A stretch of DNA of 33,293 nt, taken from contig JAICJQ010000029.1 of the NCBI GenBank assembly GCA_025928335.1, forward strand, positions 1-33,293, read 5' to 3'. This DNA comes from Gemmatimonadaceae bacterium (GTDB lineage: Bacteria > Gemmatimonadota > Gemmatimonadetes > Gemmatimonadales > Gemmatimonadaceae). Positions within the stretch are counted from its first letter, which is position 1. Every line of letters starts with the position of its first letter. The position numbers and the translations under genes were made by a program. The notes under the pieces were generated by a model. That model was given only the letters and a program-made list of their open reading frames with translations. It did not search any database and was not told the DNA's origin. Of the stretch, positions 18,114 through 24,438 are shown one piece after another.

Positions 18114-18664
18114 ACTTCCATGATCTCGGCTTCTTTCGCCTTGATCAACTCGTCGACCTTGTGGATGTAATCGTCGTGGAGCTTCTGGAGGTCCTTCTCC
18201 GCGTGCTTCACGTCGTCTTCCGATACGCCCGCAAGCTTCTTGAAGCCTTCACGCGCATGGGTCCGCGCGTGACGGATGGCGACCTTGCCATCCTCGGCGT
18301 ATTTGTGCACGACCTTCACGAGGTCCTTGCGTCGCTGCTCGTTCATCGCGGGCAGGGGCACGCGAATGATGCCGCTCTGCGCCGACGGCTCGAGGCCCAG
18401 ACCGGACTCACGGATCGCCTTTTCGACGATCTTGATCTGACTCTTGTCGAACGGCGTCACGATCAGCACGCGCGGCTCGGGCGCGTTGATCGTCGCGACC
18501 TGGTTGAGCTGCATCTGCTGGCCGTACATCTCAACCCGGACCGTGTCGAGCATGCCGGGCGTCGCCTTGCCCGATCGCACTGAGGAGAACTCGTGCTTGA
18601 TGTGCGCGATGTCCTTGTCCATCGACGCGCGGGCGTCCTTCATGATTTGTTGAATAGAGCTCAT
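18110..18664 (-). CDS. frr: Ribosome recycling factor
   Basis: Splits post-termination ribosomes together with EF-G. 184 aa, the standard length. It contains the three-helix bundle sequence with [20 protein letters not shown], the hinge region around [19 protein letters not shown] and the C-terminal [20 protein letters not shown]. The ATG at 18664 overlaps the pyrH stop by 4 nt (ATGA), implying coupled translation. Confidence 0.97.
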   Translation of the reverse strand: MSSIQQIMKDARASMDKDIAHIKHEFSSVRSGKATPGMLDTVRVEMYGQQMQLNQVATINAPEPRVLIVTPFDKSQIKIVEKAIRESGLGLEPSAQSGIIRVPLPAMNEQRRKDLVKVVHKYAEDGKVAIRHARTHAREGFKKLAGVSEDDVKHAEKDLQKLHDDYIHKVDELIKAKEAEIMEV

Positions 18665-19407
18665 CGAACGAGGGTGCCGACCCGCTCGCCGCGCACGGCC
18701 GCGACGATCGAGCCCGGACGGTGGATGTTGAGAACGATCAGCGGCAGCGAGTTCTCACGGCACAGCGTGCTCGCGGTCTGGTCGATGACCTTGAGCTCTT
18801 CCATGATCACGTCGCGGAAGCTGATCTCTTCGTACAATTTGGCGGTCGGGTCTTTCTTCGGGTCGGCCGAGTACACGCCCTCGACGCTCGTCGCCTTGAT
18901 GATGACGTTGGCCTTGATCTGAATGGCCCGCAACACCGCCGCGGTGTCGGTCGAGAAATACGGGTTGCCGGTTCCGGCGGCGAAGATGACCGTGCGCCCT
19001 TTTTCGAGATGTCGAATGGCGCGACGGCGGATGTACGGCTCCGCGAGCTCCTCCATGCGGATGGCCGTCATGACTCGCGTATCGATGCCCTTCCGCTCGA
19101 GGACGTCTTGCACGGCGAGGGCATTGATCACGGTGCCCAGCATGCCCATGTAGTCGGCGGCGACGCGGTCCATGCCGGTCTTCGACAGCTGCGAACCGCG
19201 GACGATGTTGCCGCCGCCGATCACGAGGCCGAGCGACACCCCCGTCTGGGTAACCGAGAGGATCTCATCGGCGAGGCGGTCGACGACGTCGAAGTCGTAG
19301 CCGAAGCCTCGCTCGCCGGCGAGGGCCTCGCCGGAGACCTTGAGGAGAATCCTGGGGTATTTCAGGCTGTTTGAAACAGCGGGTGACGTCACGGCGGTGG
19401 CTGTCAA
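18661..19407 (-). CDS. pyrH: UMP kinase
   Basis: Phosphorylates UMP to UDP with ATP; hexameric amino-acid-kinase-fold enzyme. About 248 aa. Recognised by [59 protein letters not shown] and YSADPKKDP. The start is uncertain. TTG at 19407 has an AGGA 7 nt upstream (19418-19415), and that AGGA is inside the inverted repeat of the neighbouring element. GTG at 19392 is an alternative without a visible Shine-Dalgarno. Either way there are 12-17 extra residues before the conserved domain. Confidence 0.94.
   Translation of the reverse strand: MTATAVTSPAVSNSLKYPRILLKVSGEALAGERGFGYDFDVVDRLADEILSVTQTGVSLGLVIGGGNIVRGSQLSKTGMDRVAADYMGMLGTVINALAVQDVLERKGIDTRVMTAIRMEELAEPYIRRRAIRHLEKGRTVIFAAGTGNPYFSTDTAAVLRAIQIKANVIIKATSVEGVYSADPKKDPTAKLYEEISFRDVIMEELKVIDQTASTLCRENSLPLIVLNIHRPGSIVAAVRGERVGTLVR
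19366..19380. other. 15-bp palindrome at the pyrH 5' end
   Basis: GCTGTTT-G-AAACAGC is a perfect 7-bp inverted repeat around a single central base. It lies within the first codons of pyrH as annotated, or directly in front of the conserved coding region. It resembles a repressor half-site pair, but could equally be coding coincidence. Confidence 0.35.
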
Positions 19408-19410
19408 GCA

Positions 19411-19448
19411 GTCATCCTGAGCGAGCGCAGCGAGCGAAGGATCTACTG
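19411..19448 (+). repeat. Left inverted repeat of the GIY-YIG element
   Basis: 38 bp, from GTCATCCTGAGCGAGC to GCGAAGGATCTACTG. It differs from the reverse complement of the right copy at two positions (GC versus AC after CCTGA, and AAGG versus AGGG). Read on the minus strand, its AGGA is the probable ribosome-binding site of pyrH. Confidence 0.9.
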
Positions 19449-19497
19449 GGCATTCTTATGATGCTAACTCGGCAAGATTTGCAGGACAAAGTAGTGA

Positions 19498-19795
19498 ATG
19501 CGTCAGTACTACACGTACATCCCCCGCCAGTCACTCCCGCAGGCTTTATGTCGGGATGACAAACGATCTGGTGAAGCGCATGTATTACCATCGATCGGCC
19601 ACCGACAGTTTTGCAACACGCTACCGAACCTTGCGACTTGTGTACTTCGAAGTTCATCGCCATCCAATGAATGCCATCGTTCGGGAAAAGCGGATCAAAC
19701 GCTGGCTTCGGTCGAAAAAGATCGCCCTCATCGAAACGGCAAATCCTGCGTGGGACGATCTGGCTGAAGGCTGGCTTGACCTACCTCTCGGTTAG
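19498..19795 (+). pseudogene. Small GIY-YIG nuclease (YhbQ/UPF0213-like), frameshifted
   Basis: Homologue of single-domain GIY-YIG endonucleases of about 80-100 aa. The start frame gives MRQYYTYI, then loses the family pattern. From 19531 the frame shifted by one gives SHSRRLYVGMTNDLVKRM, continuing to REKRIKRWLRSKKIALIE and NPAWDDLAEGW, which ends at 19795. Deleting one C from CCCCC (19521-19525) restores a 98-aa protein with the YTYI...LYVG motif, an Arg near residue 27, catalytic Glu63 (REKRIK) and the Asn of NPAW. Both halves are well conserved, so either the break is recent, the gene is phase-variable, or the base is a sequencing error. The intact downstream frame is 19556-19795. AGGA lies 11 nt before the ATG. 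Confidence 0.8.
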
Positions 19796-19797
19796 TG

Positions 19798-19835
19798 CAG
19801 TAGATCCCTCGCTCGCTGCGCTCGTTCAGGATGAC
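19798..19835 (-). repeat. Right inverted repeat of the GIY-YIG element
   Basis: 38 bp, reverse complement of the left copy except at two positions. It ends CAGGATGAC. Its last base at 19835 is also the final base of the tsf stop codon (CTA on the plus strand at 19835-19837), so element and gene touch with no spacer. Confidence 0.9.
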
Positions 19836-20431
19836 TACTCCGAACCGAGCTGATACCGGACGAACCGGCGAACCTGGACGTTCTCACCCGTCTTCGCCGA
19901 GACCTCTTTGACGAGATCACCAATCGACTTCTTCGGATCGCGCACCCACATCTGGTGCATGAGGGCGACGTCCTTGTAGAAGGCTTGGACCTTCCCCTCG
20001 ACGATCTTGTCGATCATGTGCTCCGGCTTGCCCTCGTCCTTCACCTGCTGAACGAAGATGCGGCGCTCGGAGTCGACCTTCTCCTGCGGTACCTGATCCT
20101 TGTCCACCGCCAACGGCGCGGCAGCGGCGATATGCTCGGCGAGGTACTTGCCGAGTTGCTGGAAGTCCTCCGTGCGCGCGACGAAGTCGGTCTCGCAGTT
20201 GATCTCGACCAGCACGGCGATCTTGCCATTGTGGTGGATGTAGCTGCCGATGACGCCTTCTTTCGTCTGGCGGCCCGAGCGCTTCTCGGCCTTCGCCGCC
20301 CCTTTGGAGCGGAGCAGCTCGACCGCTTTGTCGAGTTCGCCGTTCGTCTCCTCGAGCGCTTTCTTGCAATCCATCATGCCGGCTCCGGTTCGCTCACGGA
20401 GGGCGGCTACGTCTTTCGCGGTAATTCCCAT
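19835..20431 (-). CDS. tsf: Elongation factor Ts (short form)
   Basis: Nucleotide exchange factor that recharges EF-Tu. 198 aa, the short one-core form as in Thermus, versus about 283 aa in E. coli. It begins MGITAKDVAALRERTGAGMM and contains DCKKALEET, the TDFVAR motif that contacts EF-Tu (residues 81-86), and a C-terminal VRRFVRYQLGSE. The frame is open back to 20476, but the ATG at 20431 is the conserved start. It follows rpsB across a hairpin-rich 116-nt spacer. Its TAG stop is completed by the adjoining repeat element. Confidence 0.96.
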   Translation of the reverse strand: MGITAKDVAALRERTGAGMMDCKKALEETNGELDKAVELLRSKGAAKAEKRSGRQTKEGVIGSYIHHNGKIAVLVEINCETDFVARTEDFQQLGKYLAEHIAAAAPLAVDKDQVPQEKVDSERRIFVQQVKDEGKPEHMIDKIVEGKVQAFYKDVALMHQMWVRDPKKSIGDLVKEVSAKTGENVQVRRFVRYQLGSE

Positions 20432-20462
20432 TGGTCTGATCCAGCGTACGGTGTTCGTGGAA

Positions 20463-20491
20463 ACGCCGCCGGGCAATGCGTCCGGCGGCGT
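20463..20491 (-). terminator. Strong hairpin in the rpsB-tsf spacer (possible attenuator)
   Basis: ACGCCGCCGG (20463-20472) pairs perfectly with CCGGCGGCGT (20482-20491) around a 9-nt loop. On the transcribed minus strand only TTT follows, a weak U-tract, so it is more likely an attenuator, pause or processing hairpin than a full terminator. The start of tsf lies 32 nt beyond it. Confidence 0.5.
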
Positions 20492-20547
20492 GTTGAAGCT
20501 AGTCCGACAGGCAAGCGCTTGTCAGCGCGCCTGGTGCCGCTCTGCTC

Positions 20548-21444
20548 CTACTCGCCTTCGACTGCCTCGGCCGGTGCATCGCCACCCTCACCCGGGCCCT
20601 TGAGCCGAGCCGCGATCGCTTCCGGCTTGGCGCGACGACGACGCGGGCGGCGGCGACGGCGCTTGTCCTCTTCGCCGGCCGGCTCGGCTCCGCGATCCGA
20701 GCTATACGTGTAGCTCTCGCCTTCTTCCGGCTCCTCGCGGACCGGCGCTTCGCGACGGGCTTCGACGACGGAATCGGCGATCGCTCTCGCGATCAGCTCG
20801 ACGGAACGGATCGCGTCGTCGTTGCCGGCGATCGGCACGCTGATGAGGTCCGGATCAGCGTTCGTATCGACGATCGCGACGATCGGAATGCCGAGCTTAT
20901 TGGCTTCGCTGACGGCAATCCGCTCCTTCTTCGAATCGACGACGAACATGAGGCCTGGCAGCCGATTCATGTTGCGAATGCCGTGCAGATACTTCGACAG
21001 CTTCTCGCGCTCGCGGCGGAGCATGAGCTGCTCTTTCTTGGTGTAGTTCTCGAACTCACCGCCCTCTTCGCCGCCCGCCTCGAGCTCCTTCATGCGGCGA
21101 ACCTGCTTTTTTACCGTCTGGAAGTTCGTGAGGAGACCGCCGAGCCAGCGCTCGGTGATGTACAGCGCGCTGGCGCGCTCAGCTTCGCTCTTTACGAGCG
21201 TGGCGAGCTGCGGCTTCGTGCAAACGAACAGCACGTTGTCGCCGCGAAGGACGACGTCGCGCACGAGCTTCTGCGCGAGCTCGATCTGTCGAAGGGTCTT
21301 CTTGAGATCGATGATGTGGATGCCGTTCCGCTCGGCGAAGATGAATTGACGCATCTTCGGGTTCCAACGACGGGTCTGGTGCCCGAAGTGGACGCCGGCA
21401 GCCAGCAGTGACTCGAGGGACGGTGCTCCTGATTGATCGGCCAT
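20548..21444 (-). CDS. rpsB: 30S ribosomal protein S2 with arginine-rich C-terminal extension
   Basis: Small-subunit protein needed for S1 binding. 298 aa; the conserved core is residues 1-228, with LLAAGVHFGHQTRRWNPKM, KPQLATLVKSEAER, RWLGGLLTNF and GIPIVAIVDTNADPDL. The remaining ~70 residues are an extension not present in E. coli S2: an acidic, Ser/Tyr stretch, then the basic block KRRRRRPRRRRAK (261-273), then an Ala/Gly/Glu end. The ATG at 21444 has AGGAGC about 10 nt upstream. A 217-nt spacer with an inverted-repeat pair separates it from rpsI upstream. Confidence 0.97.
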   Translation of the reverse strand: MADQSGAPSLESLLAAGVHFGHQTRRWNPKMRQFIFAERNGIHIIDLKKTLRQIELAQKLVRDVVLRGDNVLFVCTKPQLATLVKSEAERASALYITERWLGGLLTNFQTVKKQVRRMKELEAGGEEGGEFENYTKKEQLMLRREREKLSKYLHGIRNMNRLPGLMFVVDSKKERIAVSEANKLGIPIVAIVDTNADPDLISVPIAGNDDAIRSVELIARAIADSVVEARREAPVREEPEEGESYTYSSDRGAEPAGEEDKRRRRRPRRRRAKPEAIAARLKGPGEGGDAPAEAVEGE

Positions 21445-21501
21445 ACGGTGGTTTGCTCCTGTTTGGTTTGTCGTTGGCTCACCGTCATTGCCCGTGTCAG
21501 A

Positions 21502-21514
21502 CCGGAGTTTCCGG
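21502..21514. other. Small hairpin in the rpsB leader
   Basis: CCGGA-GTT-TCCGG lies about 60 nt upstream of the rpsB start on the transcribed strand. It could be part of an S2 autoregulatory leader, but I cannot match it to a known motif. Confidence 0.3.
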
Positions 21515-21551
21515 CACCGTGACGGGGCTCGAGTGAGCCTGTGAGATGGTC

Positions 21552-21657
21552 GTCATCCTGAGTGAGCGCAGCGAGCGAAGGATCTACTGTACCGGTATCG
21601 TGGCTGGCCACGCGGTAGAGACATTAGATCCCTCGTCGCTGCGCTCCTCAGGATGAC
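21552..21657. repeat. Inverted-repeat pair between rpsI and rpsB (short element, no gene)
   Basis: The left copy (21552-21589) starts GTCATCCTGAGTGAGCG and ends GGATCTACTG, 37 of 38 bases identical to the left repeat of the GIY-YIG element. The right copy (21622-21657) is the diverged reverse complement ending CTCAGGATGAC. The 32-bp middle contains a small GTGG-CTGG-CCAC hairpin and no coding capacity. The pair begins 4 nt after the rpsI stop codon. It looks like an internally deleted relative of the 425-bp element. Confidence 0.85.
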
Positions 21658-21661
21658 AGCA

Positions 21662-22051
21662 CTACCGCTTCGAGAACTGGAACCGCTTACGTGCCTTCGG
21701 ACGACCTGGCTTCTTGCGCTCGACGGCGCGAGCGTCGCGAGTGAGCAATCCGAGGTCGCGCAATTTGCGGCGGTGCGCCTCGTCGATCTTGACGAGAGCA
21801 CGAGCCACCGCGAGACGAAGGGCGCCGGCTTGGCCGGTCTGGCCGCCGCCGTCGACATTCGCCTTCACGTCGTAGCGACCGAGGGTATCGGTCGCCACGA
21901 ACGCCTGTTGAATGGCGGTCACGAGCGCCGGGCGAGGGAAATAATCGCCCAACGTTCGGCCATTCACGTCCCACTTGCCCGAGCCGGGCTTAATGAACAC
22001 GCGGCACACCGCTTCCTTCCGGCGGCCGATGGCATTGATCATATCGGCCAT
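21662..22051 (-). CDS. rpsI: 30S ribosomal protein S9
   Basis: 16S rRNA-binding protein whose C-terminal tail reaches the P-site tRNA. 129 aa. It shows INAIGRRKEAVCRVFIKPGSG, GRTLGDYFPRPAL, DVKANVDGGGQTGQAGALRL and the basic tail with KKPGRPKARKRFQFSKR, ending in the conserved Lys-Arg. The ATG at 22051 is 3 nt after the rplM stop, so the L13-S9 pair is coupled as in most bacteria. Confidence 0.97.
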   Translation of the reverse strand: MADMINAIGRRKEAVCRVFIKPGSGKWDVNGRTLGDYFPRPALVTAIQQAFVATDTLGRYDVKANVDGGGQTGQAGALRLAVARALVKIDEAHRRKLRDLGLLTRDARAVERKKPGRPKARKRFQFSKR

Positions 22052-22054
22052 GGG

Positions 22055-22531
22055 TTACTTCTCGCTCGCTTTGTCGCCTGCGCTCCGCAGCGCAGGCTTG
22101 TTGAAGGAGAGCGGCGTCGGCTGCTGCGCCGCGTGCGGATGTTCAGCGGTTGCGTAGACGCGCAGCTTGCGGCGTAGAACCTGACGCCCGAGCGCGGTTT
22201 TCGGGAGCATACCGTGCACGGCCTTCTCGATGATGCGCTCAGGATGCTTGGCAAGCATCGTCGCGAAGGGGGTGAACTTCTCGTGACCCATGTAACCGGT
22301 GTGGCTGAAATACTCCTTCTGCTCGGCCTTGCGGCCGGTGACCTTCACCTTCGACGCATTGATGACGATGACGTTGTCACCGGTATCCATGTGCGGGGTG
22401 AAGATCGGCTTGTGCTTGCCGCGAATGATTCTCGCGACTTCGGCGGCGAGACGGCCGAGTACCATGCCGTCCGCATCCACGATGAACCAACGCTGCTCGA
22501 TATCGCGCGGCGTGGCGGAAAAAGTCTTCAT
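22055..22531 (-). CDS. rplM: 50S ribosomal protein L13
   Basis: Early-assembly 23S rRNA-binding protein. 158 aa. It contains [40 protein letters not shown] and [13 protein letters not shown], all canonical. The C-terminal ~15 residues (after [13 protein letters not shown]) extend slightly beyond E. coli L13. It is the first gene behind a recognisable promoter and heads the long translation/envelope gene run. Confidence 0.97.
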   Translation of the reverse strand: MKTFSATPRDIEQRWFIVDADGMVLGRLAAEVARIIRGKHKPIFTPHMDTGDNVIVINASKVKVTGRKAEQKEYFSHTGYMGHEKFTPFATMLAKHPERIIEKAVHGMLPKTALGRQVLRRKLRVYATAEHPHAAQQPTPLSFNKPALRSAGDKASEK

Positions 22532-22623
22532 TGCTCGACGAACAAAAGTGGGTCCCGCGCCTCACCGGTGCGTCACGCAACCCGGGTCTCGGCTGCCATC
22601 AAAGGCATTTTTGACAGACCTGT

Positions 22624-22652
22624 AAGTTAGACAACGACTTAGGGCCTGTCAA
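22624..22652 (-). promoter_or_regulatory. Sigma-70-type promoter for rplM-rpsI
   Basis: On the minus strand, TTGACA (22652-22647) is a perfect -35 box and TAACTT (22629-22624) a plausible -10, with exactly 17 nt between. Transcription would begin near 22617, giving a leader of about 86 nt before the rplM ATG. Confidence 0.65.
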
Positions 22653-22657
22653 CGAAC

Positions 22658-22703
22658 CCAACTTCGCGGCACTGGTACAAACGGTACGAGTGCCAACTTC
22701 GCG
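22658..22703. repeat. Hairpin flanked by 11-bp direct repeats behind the biotin carrier gene
   Basis: CCAACTTCGCG occurs at 22658-22668 and again at 22693-22703. Between them GGCACT (22669-22674) pairs with AGTGCC (22689-22694), with an inner GTAC/GTAC pairing. It lies between the carrier-protein stop at 22712 and the rplM promoter. There is no T-run on the minus strand, so it is not a convincing terminator. Confidence 0.45.
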
Positions 22704-22711
22704 CGTGCGAG

Positions 22712-23212
22712 CTACTCGAGCTCCACGAGGAGTGCGCCCTTTTCCACCGCCATGCCAGGCTGGGCCGGAACAGCCTTCACTCGGCCCGCTGCGACAGCGC
22801 GGAGCTCGTTCTCCATTTTCATCGCTTCCATGACGACGAGTCCCTGCCCCGCCCTGACGTCATCGCCGGGCTTCACAGTGACCCGGACCACCAAACCCGG
22901 CATCGGCGCGACGAGGGGAGCGGGCCCGGTGGGCGCCGACGACGTCTTGGAGAGCTCACGAATGGCTCGGGCGCGCTCATCGAGCGCCTCGACCTCGAAC
23001 CGAAACCCATCGAGCCAGAGCGTGTAGCTGCCTCGCTGAGCGCCGCGTCGCACCACCACTCGGTGAACCTCCGCACCGATCCACACTGAGCGAACCGGCG
23101 TGCCGTCGAAGGGAGACACGCTTGCCGCGACCGGGGTTCCGTCGATCTGGATGCCCGCGCCGTCGAGCACGACCTCGTGATCCTCCTCGCCGATTCGCAC
23201 GTGGTATTTCAT
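22712..23212 (-). CDS. Biotin carboxyl carrier protein of an acyl-CoA carboxylase
   Basis: Carries carboxybiotin between the biotin carboxylase and the carboxyltransferase. 166 aa. The C-terminal biotinyl domain (about residues 100-166) has the EAMKMEN motif with the biotinylated lysine at 132, preceded by VAPMPGLVVRV. The N-terminal ~90 residues form a beta-rich domain of the type seen in propionyl/methylcrotonyl-CoA carboxylase carrier regions. The ATG at 23212 overlaps the stop of the upstream methyltransferase by 4 nt (ATGA); an open frame to 23236 is not needed. Substrate is inferred from the linked carboxyltransferase. Confidence 0.92.
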   Translation of the reverse strand: MKYHVRIGEEDHEVVLDGAGIQIDGTPVAASVSPFDGTPVRSVWIGAEVHRVVVRRGAQRGSYTLWLDGFRFEVEALDERARAIRELSKTSSAPTGPAPLVAPMPGLVVRVTVKPGDDVRAGQGLVVMEAMKMENELRAVAAGRVKAVPAQPGMAVEKGALLVELE

Positions 23213-24438
23213 GCGGCCTCCGGCACCAGCTCGCACACCGTTTCCACGTGCGCCGTCTGCGGGAACATGTCGAAGGCGCGCAGCCCGGCGACCCGATACC
23301 GCGGCATCCGCGCGAGATCCCGCGCGAGCGTCGGAGGATCGCAGCTGACATAGATGATCCCTCGCGGCGGCGTGCGGCTCTGTTGCAACTCAGCGGTCAC
23401 GCGCTCATGCAGACCCGTTCGAGGCGGATTGACGAGGATCAGGTCCACAGGAAGCAGTTCGCTGAGCACGTCTTCGACTCGCGCAGCGATCGCGCGGGAG
23501 CCTTCCGGCAATTCGGAGGCACATCGAGCCGACGCCTCGCGATCGGCCTCGACGGCAACGACGCGAGTTCCTGCGCGCGCCAACGGAATGGCGGTGGCCC
23601 CCGACCCGGCGTAGGCGTCGACCGCGGTGGATGCGCCGTAGTCGCCGGCCCGCTCGAGTACGAATCGGTGAAGGCGGGCACCCATCGCCGCGTTCACCTG
23701 CGCAAACGACGCGCCGGCAGCCGGGGTTCCCCGGCTGGCAACCAGCGATCGCGCGCGATGCGCGGGCTTCCACCAGAGCTCCGTCGCACTCGGGACGGCT
23801 TCAAAGAACGCTACACGCTCCGGCCAATCGTTCCCGCCCTCAACGACAACCGCCGCACCGTCGTCGAGCAGCCGTACGGACGCCCGCAACTCGTCAGCGA
23901 CGGGAAAGTGCCGCCGCGCATCCATGACCTCGCGCCAGATGGCCACGACCCGTTCGTCGGTGATCGGGCAGTCGGCGAGCTGGAACACGTTCACTGGGTC
24001 GTCGAACGGATGGAGGCCGATGGTCCACCGCCGGGATCGATCGCGGCGCATGGCTAACGTGAGCTTGCGACGATAGCGCCACGGCTCGGCGCTGGGTTCG
24101 ATCTCCGGGAGCTCAATCTGGCGACGTCCGATGCGAGCGAGCGAATCGCGAATGATCGCGCGTTTGGCCTCGAGCTGCGCATCGTAGCGCACGTGTTGCA
24201 ATTGGCAGCCGCCGCAGCGGTCGACTCGATAGTGGTAGCAGAACGGATCGATCCGATCGGCCGATGGTTCGACGATCTCGAGGATAGTTCCGCGCGAGAA
24301 GCGCTTTCGATTGTCGAGCTCAACGCGCACCCGATCGCCACGCGCCGATCGTGGGACGAACACGACCACGCCATTCGCTCGGCCCACGCCGTCGCCACCC
24401 GCGGCGATGGAATCGATGACGATTTCGGCCGTCGTCAA
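23209..24438 (-). CDS. 23S rRNA (uracil-C5) methyltransferase, RlmD/RumA-TrmA family
   Basis: SAM-dependent m5U methyltransferase of rRNA or tRNA. From the TTG at 24438 it is 409 aa: TRAM domain (about 1-60), [4Fe-4S] cysteines Cys67, Cys75, Cys78 and Cys157, SAM-binding VDAYAGSGATAI (273-284), NPPRTGL (337-343) and the catalytic Cys366 in YVSCDPPT. The TTG overlaps the biotin carboxylase stop by 4 nt (TTGA) and has GGAGAG 6 nt upstream. ATG at 24471 is an alternative with a 37-nt overlap. RlmD, RlmC, RlmCD and TrmA types cannot be separated by eye. Its place inside a carboxylase operon is odd. Confidence 0.9.
   Translation of the reverse strand: MTTAEIVIDSIAAGGDGVGRANGVVVFVPRSARGDRVRVELDNRKRFSRGTILEIVEPSADRIDPFCYHYRVDRCGGCQLQHVRYDAQLEAKRAIIRDSLARIGRRQIELPEIEPSAEPWRYRRKLTLAMRRDRSRRWTIGLHPFDDPVNVFQLADCPITDERVVAIWREVMDARRHFPVADELRASVRLLDDGAAVVVEGGNDWPERVAFFEAVPSATELWWKPAHRARSLVASRGTPAAGASFAQVNAAMGARLHRFVLERAGDYGASTAVDAYAGSGATAIPLARAGTRVVAVEADREASARCASELPEGSRAIAARVEDVLSELLPVDLILVNPPRTGLHERVTAELQQSRTPPRGIIYVSCDPPTLARDLARMPRYRVAGLRAFDMFPQTAHVETVCELVPEAA

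Larger units (their letters stand above)
19411..19835. mobile_element. 425-bp inverted-repeat element carrying a GIY-YIG gene, between tsf and pyrH
   Basis: The element is bounded by two 38-bp inverted repeats (19411-19448 and 19798-19835) that match at 36 of 38 positions. The outer ends read GTCATCCTGA; the inner ends read GGATCTACTG. Inside is a small GIY-YIG nuclease gene on the plus strand, opposite to the host operon. The right end meets the tsf stop codon (its terminal G completes TAG) and the left end is 3 nt from the proposed pyrH start. The same repeat, paired the same way but with no gene inside, occurs at 3672-3762 and 21552-21657. No target-site duplication is visible. Calling it mobile is inference from this layout. 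Confidence 0.65.

Noticed and set aside
3672-21657. The recurring GTCATCCTGA repeats as a CRISPR array
   Set aside because: They occur as widely separated inverted pairs, not as regularly spaced direct repeats, and no cas genes are present.
22228-22242. GCTCAGGATG inside rplM resembling the repeat end
   Set aside because: Short coincidental match inside conserved L13 coding sequence; no partner repeat nearby.
22668-22694. Hairpin behind the biotin carrier gene as an intrinsic terminator
   Set aside because: The stem is interrupted and no T-run follows on the minus strand.
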